From positions 31,165,452 through 31,229,451 of the forward strand of contig CM059972.1 of NCBI GenBank assembly GCA_030490835.1: 64,000 nt of DNA, written 5' to 3'. Shown one piece after another: positions 34,335 through 45,818 of the stretch. The notes below the pieces were generated by a model. It ran no database searches and had not been told where the DNA came from. It saw only the letters and a list, made by a program, of their open reading frames with translations. Position numbers and translations under genes: made by a program. The number at the start of each line of letters is the position of its first letter. The first letter of the stretch is position 1. The DNA is from Annona cherimola (lineage: Eukaryota; Streptophyta; Magnoliopsida; Magnoliales; Annonaceae).

Positions 34335-36344
34335 AAAGTGACATTGAGTTAAAATAAAAGGTAGAGAAAAGTTACTTTAGGATCAATCTGGTAAATCGGT
34401 AAAAAAAAAAGTTGAAAAATAAATGGAGAACTTTTTTTAAAAAGAGGTTGATGTGTTATGATAATAGTAATAATTGAGGCTAAAGAAAATAATAATAAAA
34501 TAAGAAGGGTAATTGAATAAAAAAATATAAAAATAATTGAAATATAGAAATAATAATATAAAAGATAAGATAAATTAAATACCTAAGATATCAAAACAAG
34601 TTAAAACGGGCATAAGAAGGGGTAAGGAATTTTTTTTTTTTTTCTGAAGGCTTGCCGATTCATCGACACTCGAAAGTTGAGACCACCAACAGAAGGGACT
34701 GGCGTTCGTGTTCTTGGTCCCTGTTCATGCAATATCTATTCGGCCCTGTGGTCCAATGTTCGTACGGTTTAGATTAGATCAGGTCTACGAGGCGTGCACA
34801 GGGACAGGTGACCGGACGTGCATGGATAGACCTACTCTCTCCGATCATCAATTGTCTATCTGTATATGCGGAGTACCATTTTTCTGTACTCCCAATTAAT
34901 GCCTCCGTCTACGGACGCCGTACAAACGTGATGAACGGCCCACGTTGCTGCAGCACCGAAATTTCACGGGGCAAAGGCAAAATTCTATCCAATAAACAAT
35001 TATTTAAAACGTGGGTGCGGCTATAATTCGGGTAGAAACGCCCAGAGCAACTCACGCTTGGTGGGGGGTGAATGATCTAATCACCATTATGGGAAGAGAA
35101 GTGGGCCCCGGGCAATGACTTTCCAAAGATGCTGTGCCTCGTGTGGCCCACTTCCCATCGACTTCCGATCTTGATGAGACTCCGATGTGATCTACTGCTA
35201 GCTGGGGAGCCTTGATAAAGCGTGAGGCATTTTATGCTCTGGCTGGGTAGACGCTTGATGCGCAGGGGCCGGTACATTGAATTGTCACGTACCTGGCATT
35301 TGTTCGGAGAAGCCTTGAAGAATTTTGACGGCTTACGGAATTTTCTCGTTGGTGAAATCATGCCGACTCAAGAGTCCGGAGCATGGTCTCTCTCACTCCG
35401 CCCTAGCACCAAATCTTTCTCTTTGCCTATCTGTCCCCAACCACGCGCCGATTCTGCGATTCACGGGCCGCACTGTCCATCCTCTACCGGCGATCTGATA
35501 TTTCAAAACCAACAATCAACGAATTCATGGTCCTCTCCACCTTATCAATTTATTATCTTTCGGCCAATATTTCCATGGATCTGAAAGTTGGACGGCTTAG
35601 ATTAATAGGTAAAAAATCAAATGGGAACATGGGCCATGTTCATTTGGTAACTCTCGCTTCCGCCGGCGTATGATATATCTTTTTTCCGGACAAAACTTTG
35701 TTACTCGAGGTGAGTACGATTGGCGCTACTCGGCCACTGGCAAACATGTTCATGTGGCCGCCAGTGAAGTCCAACTTAGACATTCATTGTGCTAAAAAAA
35801 TGGAATATTTGGAACAAAAATTACTCTTTTTTGCTCACGTGAGTATTATAATGAGGTGCGTTTTGTTATATTGGCCAACTACACCCTAAAGGATCAAAAG
35901 TTCTTTGTCCATCACCGCTGGCCCGCATATGAAGGAATTTGGAAATTTGAATGATCTCGAGTTTGTATTTTGACATTAGGCGTTGATCGGATTAACAGAA
36001 CCGCGTCAATGATCACTCGAAACTCAAAAGTCTAGCAGGGCATCATTCTCCGTAGCTTTTTCTTTTATTTTTTAAAACTATACTTCAGCTATACTTCTTT
36101 TTCTCTAAAACAACATTCAATGACTTCTATCTTCCAATTACTTTGCCTTTTCCCACTGAAAAAGTCAATTTTTCTTACATTATCTTTATACGGGCGTGAA
36201 TTTTAAACATATTTTCCTAATGTATTCTCTTCAAATACGCCCCATTCAAGCACACCTTAAATGCCAATTTGTTTTGATTTATGAAAACAGTAGAAATGAA
36301 TTAAATACAAGAGGGAAATCGCAGTGATTTTTGCTCCTTGAAAT
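34335..36344. other. Intergenic DNA without supported gene
   Basis: 34360-34620 looks like a very decayed Tourist-like body. 34640-35900 is clearly less AT-rich than average with several 60-120 codon open frames on both strands, none with recognisable motifs. It could be unique non-coding DNA or the interior of an unknown element. 35900-36344 is AT-rich. Confidence 0.35.
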
Positions 36345-36835
36345 GTTATGAGCATATCATAAATTAAAAGTAAAAAATGGTATCATGATAACCCTAACGA
36401 TATAACCAAATGTAAAAGTAAAAATTTTCTGAGTGACCACATGGATGTGAGATATATTTCAACATAAGAAAAAATCTATTTTTAGTATATGACCAAATGT
36501 AAAACACAAATTTTTTGAGTGACCATATGGATACAAGATATAATTCTTTATAAGAAAAATATAAGTTGAATAGAAATGGTATAGCTTTTTTTTTTCTTAT
36601 AGTGGTATGGAATAGAATGAGCATGTCATGAAATAAAAGTAAAAACTGGTATCCCGATAATTTTTACCATATAACCAAATGTAAAAGAACAAAATTTTTG
36701 AGCCATCATATGCCTAAGAAAAATGCATTTTTACTACATAACCAAATGTAAAATAACAGAATTTTCGAACGACCATATGGATACAAGATAAAATTCCTTA
36801 TAAGAAAATTATAAGTTGAATAGAAATAAGCTTTT
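36345..36835. repeat. Two-level tandem repeat (about 245-bp period with 88-bp halves)
   Basis: The basic unit reads ATAACCAAATGTAAAA, then AATTTTTTGAGTGACCATAT, then GGATACAAGATATAATTC, then TTATAAGAAAAAT. Copies start near 36402, 36490, 36671 and 36738. Pairs are separated by a second shared segment (ATGAGCATRTCATRAATTAA, GTAAAAAMTGGTATC) at about 36347 and 36617. The larger period therefore repeats as well. Confidence 0.65.
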
Positions 36836-38839
36836 TTTTTTTTCTAACCAGACGAAGGCTAGCGCCTCAGTTCTAGATTCAAATCTTAGCACACGCATAC
36901 ACACTAATGTGAACGACTTGATCATTCAACTGTCAACGTATAGCTTATTTTGCAAGTACGTCGTAGAGTATTCAAGAAACGAGCCAAACAAACCAGACAG
37001 TAAAAACGCAATTACGCGTACTTGCAGGGTGTATTTTGCAAAATCCCGTTCCAATCGTACCTCATCCTCTAACTCGCCGGCTGCAGCCTCCATGTTGCTG
37101 CTGGTGGCATCCAACCCACGTGCGCGTTTCCATTTCGGGTGGAACATGGAAAAGCTTCTTGCCCACGTAATTCTTCATAGAAACTCCATCATCAGGGCAT
37201 TGCAGTATATTCTCACAAATCGGAGGGCATTCCGCTACCAATTTTATAATGTTGAAATACATCTCAGGCCGAATTTTTTAAAAAATATAAAAAAGTAATT
37301 TCTTCCATTTTATTTTCCGCTCTCTCGGCGAGGCTCCCACGGCCGACGACAGCCTTCCGCTGCAGATTTTGTCTTTTCCTCAACGCTTTTCTTCCCAAGA
37401 AATAGAGGCCACACCACCCAACTGAACTGAACAGATTGCCCACTGTCTTCCCCATCCATAGTCGTGGGGCCTATCAAACTGGGCCACTCCACTGTTTGAA
37501 CGGTTCGGATTGCATGCTAGTCAACTCACGTGCCATCGGTCTCCACGCGTGTGAAGGAATTCCAGCCTCGGAAACGACGGCAGCTGACGCATCCTTGGAG
37601 GCGGAAAGTAGTACTCTTGCAAGATTCTCTCGTGCTCCGTCCTGCTCTGGGTGTACAATTACTTTCGTTTCAAACCATTCAAATTCCCAGATTTTTTTTA
37701 TTTTTTATTTTTACCAATGGATGGGGAAGTTGGGATTATTCGGTCAATGAAACTGTAAATTGGCAAAATTGGAGCCTAAAACTTCTTCAATATGTAAAGT
37801 TGGCCAGTGCCTGAGTATCGAACCTCTGCTTCTGCCGGAGTATCAGCCAAATTCCTTGCAGCAGTAGCGGACGGTACATTTCAATTTCTACCGCACAAAA
37901 CGTGGCCAGCAGTTGGCCACGTGAAAGATCCACGCCGTCCATCAATGAATAATTGCAAAGATAAATGTAACTGTAACATTCTGGATCTGATAATAGAGAT
38001 TCATGGTCACGTAACGCATTTCGCCCTCAAATATCTCAAGAGCATATGCTGAACGTAGCATTCCAACAAATTTCCTTTTATCTAGCTAATATTTCAGTCA
38101 CATGTATTATATACTCAGCTATGTTAGATAAACTTTGGCTACAAATGGTTATTTATCTGCAAATGGTTGGCTGCTTTTGAGTGGTGAATTGGTAATATTT
38201 ATTAAATCTAGTAAAAAATAATATTTAATATATCTATTAAATTTTGGCTACAAATAGTGATAAAATTTTAGTTGCAACTAATGGAGTAATTACATGCATT
38301 TGATGCCAAATGCAGCCAAAATAAAATTTGGCTGCAAAAGGTAGCCGTGCATAATAAATCGTGTTGTTCTATACATCTGGATTGCCCATTTTTATTTTTC
38401 TCTTCAGTGAAGTTAGATATGACGACCGACGCCACCTATATTAGTTTCCACAAGAAAGGGGAAATCTCTTTTCATCGGTGCATGTCCTTTTTCAACAAAC
38501 TCGAGCTTTGAAGTAAATTATATTTTTATTATAGAATCTTTCTATTTTGTGTTTATTTGAATTATTTCTAAATATTTTTTATATAATTCTATTGCATTAT
38601 ATTCCCATTTTCTTTTATATTTTTAAATTTTGCTCCATTTTTTTCATCGCATGAGATGGATGATGCCCAAGGCACGAGAGAATGTATGAATGTTTGTGTG
38701 GGGTTCTAAGGATGAAGTGCCTCGGATGGTGGATCGTCTTATAAATAAAGCGGATTAGACCCTTTTAATACTCACTCCGAGTGTAACGGATGATATACAG
38801 GCACTTACAGGAGGCATGATCATCTCCAACTCCTCGGAA
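36836..38839. other. Intergenic DNA with balanced composition in part
   Basis: 36880-38010 is less AT-rich with several open frames of 60-160 codons on both strands; none shows a known domain. A G-box CACGTG occurs near 37918-37923. The frames overlap one another in different phases, so none is called. 38040-38839 is AT-rich and empty. Confidence 0.35.
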
Positions 38840-39098
38840 ATGGGTTTTGCAAACTTTTTAAAAAAGTTTTTTGGTTTTTGTCTTTTAAAACTGTAAATCT
38901 AAGTTTATTTATAAATCAAGTTTTAAGACTTTTAGATAGGTATGCATATTTTTTAAAAAAAATTAAGCGGAAGAATATTATGGTCATCTATGTTTAAAAT
39001 TAAAAAATGTATTTTCATATATCTAAAAATTATATAAACTTATATTTGCAATTTCAAAAGATAAAAACTAAAAAAATTCTAAAAAAGGTATTTGGACA
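38840..39098. mobile_element. Foldback MITE J
   Basis: An imperfect palindrome: TTTTTAAAAAAGTTTTTTGG at the left is inverse to the right end (AAAAAATTCTAAAAAAGG). The arms carry a weak form of the core (AAATCTAAGTTTATTTATAA at about 38895-38914). Confidence 0.5.
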
Positions 39099-39129
39099 GT
39101 CATAGATAATCAAAACACTATTTATTACA

Positions 39130-39359
39130 CCACCAAGGCATCACCCTAGTGGTAGCGCCAACACCCCACTTTCGTGCAGTGGTGCTTGATCTTAGTCTCT
39201 CCAATTTAGTGGGAGTTTATTGAAAATGGGAGCTTTATTTTCCTAACGAATTGATGGGAGTATGTTGTCTCCCCACATAATAGATGAGAGTTTATTATCT
39301 ACCTTAGACTTGATTGTAATGTTTAAAATGAGTTGTAATATATACATCTAATAAAAAAG
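39130..39359 (+). mobile_element. SINE with target duplication
   Basis: An A-box-like CCTAGTGGTAGCGCC lies near the 5' end. The 3' end (GACTTGATTGTAATGTTTAA, GAGTTGTAATATATAC, CTAATAAAAAA) matches the SINEs at 50.1 and 27.8 kb. Flanks CACTATTTATTACA (39116-39129) and CACTATTTAGTACA (39360-39373) agree at 13 of 14 positions. The B box is decayed. Confidence 0.65.
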
Positions 39360-39373
39360 CACTATTTAGTACA

Positions 39374-41484
39374 ACCAAAACACTATTTAGAAATAACTAC
39401 TTTGAAGTTATTTTTCCAAATTTGTACATGTGAACCAACAAGCATGAGTGATATTAAAATGTGAAATAATACATCTAGTAATATTTGATGCTCCGTTTAT
39501 TAAGGTTTCATGTGGTTAATCAGACTGAATTTTTTAATGTATTTTTTATTTCTAAAATTGCATAATAGAATTTTCTGGAACCAAATGATGTTTAAAATGA
39601 AAATATGGTTAAATTCGAAAAGGACACTTTTTCTTCTCTAATCCGTCTGGGAACATGTGGGAAAAAATTTTACTCCTTACCCCATATCTTCTGATATCAT
39701 TTTGAAATCTTAATTATCTATCCTATCTTTCTATTATTACTTTGCATTCTTATTATTTTTTACATTTTTTGATCATACAACTACTCTATCCTCCCCTTTC
39801 GATTTTATTCTCTTTCTTGTTAATTGTTAATTATTGTCCTACATTATTTCTCATCACTCTCCCACACTTTTTGCAATTTTTCAATCCTAACTTCAATTTT
39901 TTTACTTTTACATCTCCCCAATCTGAACCCAAGTAGTGAAATGAACACTGAGTCTAATAATTTCATGAAATCTGGTTTCGGTTGTAATCTAGCCTGCACA
40001 AAAATCTTTAGGAATCAGCAAACATAAACGCAACATCCGAAGCCTGCATGCGAAGCTTTACTGACATCATCTAAAAAGATGAGGGGGAAGCTAAGAAAAG
40101 GATTTGGGTGACATTACTATAGACATTTAATTTGCAGGCCTTACCAATTTATAAGAATTAGAAATGTTGAGACGATTGTGGGTCGTATTCAGATTTAGCT
40201 AGCTGTATGCATGCAAACTATATATATGTGTGTGTGCAGCTGACTGGCCAACTCAATCTTCTCTAGCTATTTTGACTTGTAGTGGACCGAACTTAGACAT
40301 TATAAGGTCATGTAAGGGTCTCCTCAAATCGTGTCCTGTCTAATTTTGGAAAACTTTAATGATGTTCATTACAACATATTTTGTTTTAGCAATCAATTCA
40401 TTCCAATGTTGTTGTCAATGTGCTGACGACATATATACACCTTTGAGCAATAGCACGCAGTAAAGTGGTTGCCTATATATTAGTATGTGTGACAGACAAG
40501 TGAAAACTACGTTGCAATAAATCGTATTGTCAAACCAAAAAAAAAAGAAGAAGAAGCTGTTCTACATGTTCAAATTTAAAACTCTAGTAGCTGTTAGGTG
40601 CAGGAGTGTTTTCAAGGCCCTTTGCTTTGAAACGATCTCTACAGAGGGCTTTTAACTCAGCTCCATGAAACTCTTTTTTTTTTAAAATGCTTAAAGAGGC
40701 AGAGAAAGATGGATCTCCCCCATATCTTATATATTCAGATGATAGTTACCGGTAATTCCCCATCTAAGAGCCTATTCGTCGTAAGCCCTTCTAGAGGCCC
40801 TAAACTAGATAAAATAAATTATATTTTTAAATATTTCTTAAAATTTCGAGAAGATTTTTTTTTTTTTTTTTTTTCAAAAATTCAGGAGGGGCTCAGCCCC
40901 ACATGGCTCTGCCTATGAATACAACTAAAAAATAATGTCACCCTAAAAACACTGAAGTTATTTTTTTCCAAATGGAAATATAGATAGATAATGAAGCAAA
41001 AAATTTATTAGGATATCAAAAAGATGTCACATAAGATAGGAAGGGAGATTTTTGTACTTTTGGCCTTACCACAGGCTAGCTCTTTTCATCGATCAGCTAC
41101 AAAAGCCGGCACATGCATGGTCACGGGCACAACTTGGAATATCTTTTGCGTTGCAACATTTGCGGCTTGAAGTGCAAAAGCTGTACATAAACCAATGATT
41201 CGTGAATAAGGGAAATCAATCCTCTTTTTTATATAATTTCTTCTCTTTTTTTTTTCTTTCCTTTTTTTCTTTTTTCTTTTTCTTTTTTTTTTTGTGGACA
41301 GCAGGGTGAGACATATATATTGGTGGGGCCTAATCACCGTCCAATGTTTGGCATTTATAGAAACTGAGAAAGAACGGAACTTTAAAAGCGAGATTTTCCA
41401 AAAGGTGCATGCTTTTCCCTCGTTTTTATGATCCTTTGGATACAGGTATGCATATGTGTGGATAATGACCCTTGTCCACAGAGT
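39374..41484. other. Intergenic DNA with element fragments
   Basis: 39640-39900 looks like a decayed Tourist-like body. At 40859-40915 a poly-T run precedes AGGAGGGGCTCAGCCCC, a phrase common at the ends of plant transposons, but no partner end was found. 41230-41290 is a low-complexity CT tract. Confidence 0.35.
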
Positions 41485-41770
41485 TATTATTTAGCTAAAG
41501 AACAACTTTATATATAAGCCAACAAGGAATCATTTTATATACCAAAATTTATTATCTTTGGATTCGTAGTTATATTTTTTATAAAAATTTGAAAACGAAA
41601 AAATTTCACCCATTTCACTCTCTTGCACATGAAAAATAATAAAAATTTTATCTTCAAAATTTTATAAAAATATATAAATCCGAAAGTAGTAAATTTTAGG
41701 ATGCAAATTAAATAGGCATAGGTTCACAAAAAATGAAAAAAAATTATATAATACACAAGGTTATTCCTTA
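41485..41770. mobile_element. Foldback MITE K
   Basis: A palindromic stretch in which CCAAAATTTATTATCTTTGG and TATATTTTTTATAAAAATTT at the left pair with the inverse at 41640-41700. The right arm also has AAATTAAATAGGCATAGGTT. It is related in layout to the other foldbacks but the core is weak. Confidence 0.4.
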
Positions 41771-42079
41771 AATATATCACAATCCTATATACATTTACTG
41801 CATGCAGGAAAGATTTTGACAGAAGAAAAATACCTCCTTAATTAATTCCCAAGCAGCCATGATATTGTGATTTGTGAAGCATTTGAGCTTTAATATAATT
41901 TTGTGACAGAAATTAATCTTCAATTATTTAGAGCATATTTTGAGAGCGCCTTGAAATTAATGTGTGTTTGTATGTATGTATCTCTATATCTGCTTGCTAA
42001 GCTGACTATGGACATGGGTTTCTAAGTCCATAAAATATAAAATCACTAAAAGTTTAAACTAGATTACTGTAATGTTTTC

Positions 42080-42260
42080 ATATTAATACTTCCGTTTGGT
42101 ATTATCTCCGTTGGTTGTGGGGTCAACTGGGATGAAATGTGGCGGGGGTTTGAACTCCCATTCGCCCTTTGCGGCATTTCATCCCTTGTGGGTACGTGGG
42201 AACTGTGGTATTCAGTAAGATGAGCTTTAAGCACTTACATTTATAAAAGAAAATTTTGTA
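42080..42260 (+). mobile_element. SINE 5' fragment
   Basis: A B box GGGTTTGAACTCC (42147-42159) is followed by CGGCATTTCATCCCTTGTG and GGGAACTGTGGTAT, matching in order the SINE at 50.1 kb. The 3' part is not recognisable. Confidence 0.5.
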
Positions 42261-43720
42261 AGGGTATTTAAGGGGGTTTGTAAGAGGAAATAACGAAAAA
42301 GATGTAAATAGTTTAAACCTAACTGGAATCTCTATTGAGATGAGATGCATATAAAAAGAGTAAAAAAGTAAAATTATTTTCTTCATTTTTCACATAATTT
42401 GACATATTAACTATCTAAAAAATTTACTGTTTTTAATTATCGTATTTTTTAATCATTATTTTGCTTCTTTATACCATTCCTCTAGCTATTTTATCCTCGT
42501 TCTCTTTACTTTCAATAATTACCTAATTTATTGAATCATATCACTTTTTTTCGTAAAATTTTTTCATTTTTTCATTTACTACCAAAAACACGTTAATTTC
42601 AGTGGGCAAATTCTTGAATTTGACGCAGTGGATTCTTTTATGTTCGAGACTGCATGGCTCTCTTCTTCTCTTGGCATTATTAACAAGCATACCCTTAAAT
42701 AAATCCCTATACTAATTCAGTTATGCGTTCCGCTCAATTCAAGAAAGTGGAGAAATTTAAATTTAAAAAAAAAAAAGAGTCGAGAAATCGGAAACCGATC
42801 AGTACTCAAACCGATTCATAATCATACCGACAACCGATTCAAACCCTACACGTAGCAACGTATAAGACATGAAACCTTTATCTGAGACCGAATCCTAAGG
42901 TGCACGTCACTGTATAATGCATACATACAAGTAATTAATTCGAATTCATGGGGGAATCGAATTAAGCTGGTCTGCTATTATATAAAGTTGCTTCAAATTC
43001 AAACATAGTTAGGCTAGATTAAAAAAATTTAGTAAGTTGATATTAAGTATTCATGAATTCATTGCCGATCGTTATAAATATTTATTTTTAACAAAAAATT
43101 ACGCTTATAAGCAATAAAATTAATTTCAAGATGTAGACTACATATAGAGCTGTTCATGAATAAATGGTGCCAATCATATATAATCCATATTTCACAGTAA
43201 TAAAGAAATAAAATTATAATAAAACCGTCAAACACATTAGTTCTACGTAAATTTCATGCTTGACGTGCACGTAATAGGAGCTTGGTAACCATCACCAAAT
43301 ATTATTGAAGTATACAAGGATACATTTTTCATATATCTCCTTAGTTCCACCGTACTTGGATCATATATAATAGCTAGCTAGCATTTGCTAGCTTTTGAAT
43401 ATTAGTCCATGCCTCCATGATGATAGTGACTACTTTGAAGTTACAAATTAAGAAATATATGCCTCAAGAATCATGCATTATAATGTGCGTTTGTTATAAT
43501 AAAGTCATGTGCTAGTTGTATGGTGGAGACTCTCGTGGCTGTCTTTGTTGACTAATGGATACACCCCAGAGAATTGCAGCCCAGAAATCCAAGCATACGT
43601 ACAGCTAGGCAGCCAGCATTGTACCCTGAAAAGAATTACAGGCCCCACCATAGGTTACTTAAAGCAAAATCGAGTATTCGCAATGAACACGGCAAAAGAA
43701 AAAAAAAATTTAGAAACAAG
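42261..43720. other. Intergenic DNA, mostly featureless
   Basis: 42390-42600 is a decayed Tourist-like body. The remainder, to 43720, is AT-rich without gene, RNA or repeat boundaries that I can support. Confidence 0.35.
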
Positions 43721-43870
43721 GGGTGCATTTGAAGATGGCTAAAACTTTTCACTCTCTAAAACTATCATATTTTCCAATTATTTTTTCATATTTTCTAGAC
43801 AATCATTATACTTTTTCATCATTTTTTCATAAGTTCTTATACGATTATCATAGAGGAATGATCCAGTTAG

Positions 43871-44864
43871 TAGGTGTGCAACTTAAGCCAAGTTGAGTCT
43901 GAACCCGACCCACTGAATCCGATTTCAAATGGTGTTTGAACTCGCTTTTCTACAACCTAAACTCGGTGAACTCGATTTGTAAATATAATAGAGCTAGGAT
44001 TCAAGTGAACCCAAGCTTGATTTTTATTTTATATATAATATCTAAACAATATTTTTTTTATATTTTGTATATTTTATGTTATTTATATTTATATTTAAAT
44101 ACATGTTTGACATATTGTAATTATATTATGAATAAAGTACATTATTTTCATTTATATTTACTTTTATCTCTATAATCTTCTTCGTTTTATCTTGTTTTTT
44201 ATATTAATTTTTTTAGAGATATTCTTTATAGAGGAATAATTTTGTTAGCCTGGGCAAAGTAAATGTCCCACTTAGCTCACTTCAAAAAAGTCATTTATAA
44301 TAACTTTTTTTTATTTTTTTTTACACTTGTTTATCTAAGTGTATTTAACGTATAAATCAATTTTTACCATTTTTGAATATGTATATATATATTTTTTAGA
44401 TTTTTAAAGATAAGGATATTTTAAATACATATATACACATAGGTGTTTAAAAATCTCAAAAAAATATATAAATATCCAAAAATGGTAAAACTTAGTTTGT
44501 ATGTTAAATAAACTTAGATAAATAAGTATATGAAGAGAAAAATAAAAAAAAGTTGTTGTAAATGAGTTTTTTGAGGTGCATTAAGCGGAACATTTGCTTA
44601 AGTCGGGCAAACAGGATCACTTCTTTTATTTATATTGTTATATTTTTAAAAATATATGGTTTGACTATGTATTATTATGTTTATTTTGATGATTTGTTAT
44701 TATTATACATTCATAAAAAAATTTAAACTTATCATTCTTAAATAAAATGTGAATTTATCAACTTAAGTTCCAACTCGAAACCCAGCTTGAACCCGATTTC
44801 AAAAATAGGGCTAAGGTTATGGTTGAAGTAAACCCGAGTTTCATAAGCCTGAGTTGCATTCCTA
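43871..44864. mobile_element. Non-autonomous hAT-like element X nested in foldback D
   Basis: Ends are TAGGTGTGCAACTTAAGCC and, inverted, TAGGAATGCAACTCAGGCTT. Flanks CCAGTTAG (43863-43870) and CTTGTTAG (44865-44872) match at 6 of 8 and both continue foldback D. Subterminal regions pair further (AACCCGACCC / GGTTCAAGCTGGG-type words). Tip and duplication size fit hAT. No coding capacity. Confidence 0.6.
44231..44624. mobile_element. Foldback MITE C nested in hAT-like element X
   Basis: The left tip GAGGAATAATTTTGTTAGCC pairs with the right tip GGGCAAACAGGATCACTTCT. Arms carry the shared core (TCTAAGTGTATTTAACGTAT with TTTTTACCATTTTTG at 44334-44376; inverse 44475-44520). It is the innermost layer of the nest and the same family as its great-host D. 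Confidence 0.7.
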
Positions 44865-45458
44865 CTTGTTAGCCTGGGCTAAGCAAATGTCGCACTTAAC
44901 TCACCTCAAAAAACTCATTTACAACAAATTTTTTTGTTTTTTCTTCATACTATAAATCAAGTTTTACCATTTTTAGATATGTGTATATATTTTTTGATAT
45001 TTTTAAACATCTATGTGTATATATTTATTTAAAATACCTATATCTTTGAAAGTCTCAAAAAGTATATACATATATTCAAAAATGATAAAATTTGATTTAT
45101 ATTTAAATAAACAAGTGTACGAAGAAAAATAAAAAATAAAAAATTAATGCAAATAGATTTTTTGAGGTGGGCTAAGTAGGTCATTTTCTTAGTAGATCAC
45201 TCCTTATTATCAGATTTATTTTAACTTTATTATTGTTGTTCTTTATCATTATTCTATCATATTATATTATTTTCTCTCCTTTTAAAAATTTTTTGTTAAA
45301 AAGTTTTATGAATATCAAACACACCCGAAGTAAATAAAAACTTAAGTTATGAATGAGAATCTATATAACCTCATAGATCATTAAAAAGCAAACGAAGAAT
45401 AATGTTTAAAATAGAAGTGAACTTTTACATGTCAGAGTCCAAACTTAGCAACCTATAT

Positions 45459-45818
45459 ATGGATGACCATGTTCGGCCGGCTGACCACTTAGGCAGGCCA
45501 CAAATCATAATTTTTTTTATTTTTTTAGTCTTTTGTAAATATGTTAATCTAAGTATATTTAATTTATAAATCAAGTTTTATCATCTTTGAACATATTTAT
45601 AATTTTTATCTTTAAGCATAAGGGTATATAAAAAATGAGCAATATTTATATGTTTAAAATTAAAAATATATAAACATATCAAAATTGTAAAACTTGGAAT
45701 ATAAATAAAATCCATCAGGATTAACATGTTTATAAAAGAACTAAAAAAGAAAAAATATGTTAAACAGCCCAAACATAATTGGGGCGAAATTGTGGCCGGC
45801 TGTAGTGGATCACCCTCC
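45459..45818. mobile_element. Foldback MITE E
   Basis: The left end GGATGACCATGTTCGGCCGG pairs with the right end inverse GGGTGATCCACTACAGCCGG. The core appears at 45547-45590 (TCTAAGTATATTTAATTTAT, CAAGTTTTATCATCTTTGAA), inverted at 45680-45735. The terminal 60 bp differ from elements B, C and D although the core is the same. Confidence 0.65.

Larger units (their letters stand above)
43851..45204. mobile_element. Foldback MITE D nested in T13, itself interrupted
   Basis: The left tip GAGGAATGATCCAGTTAG (43853-43870) pairs with the right tip TTAGTAGATCACTCCT. Flanks GATTATCA and TATTATCA (43843-43850; 45205-45212) agree at 7 of 8. Its body resumes at 44865 (TTAGCCTGGGCTAAGCAAAT) and contains the shared core half TCAAGTTTTACCATTTTTAG (44958-44977). 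Confidence 0.65.
43721..45326. mobile_element. Host Tourist-like MITE (T13), split by nested insertions
   Basis: Left part 43721-43850 (GGGTGCATTTGAAG, then AACTTTTCACTCTCTAAAAC) and right part 45205-45326 (GATTTATTTTAACTTTATTA, ending CAAACACACCC) together align along the whole of T5 at 9488-9767. The 1.35 kb between them is younger inserted DNA. Confidence 0.7.

Noticed and set aside
36840..36900. tRNA or SINE head suggested by TTCTAGATTCAAATC
   Set aside because: No matching A box or cloverleaf arms could be drawn.
36926..37147. Minus-strand frame with EDEVRLERDFAKYTLQ
   Set aside because: Looks protein-like over a short stretch but overlaps a longer plus-strand frame, has no recognised family and no splice partner.
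40859..40915. Poly-T plus AGGAGGGGCTCAGCCCC as an element end
   Set aside because: A suggestive phrase, but no opposite end or target duplication was found.
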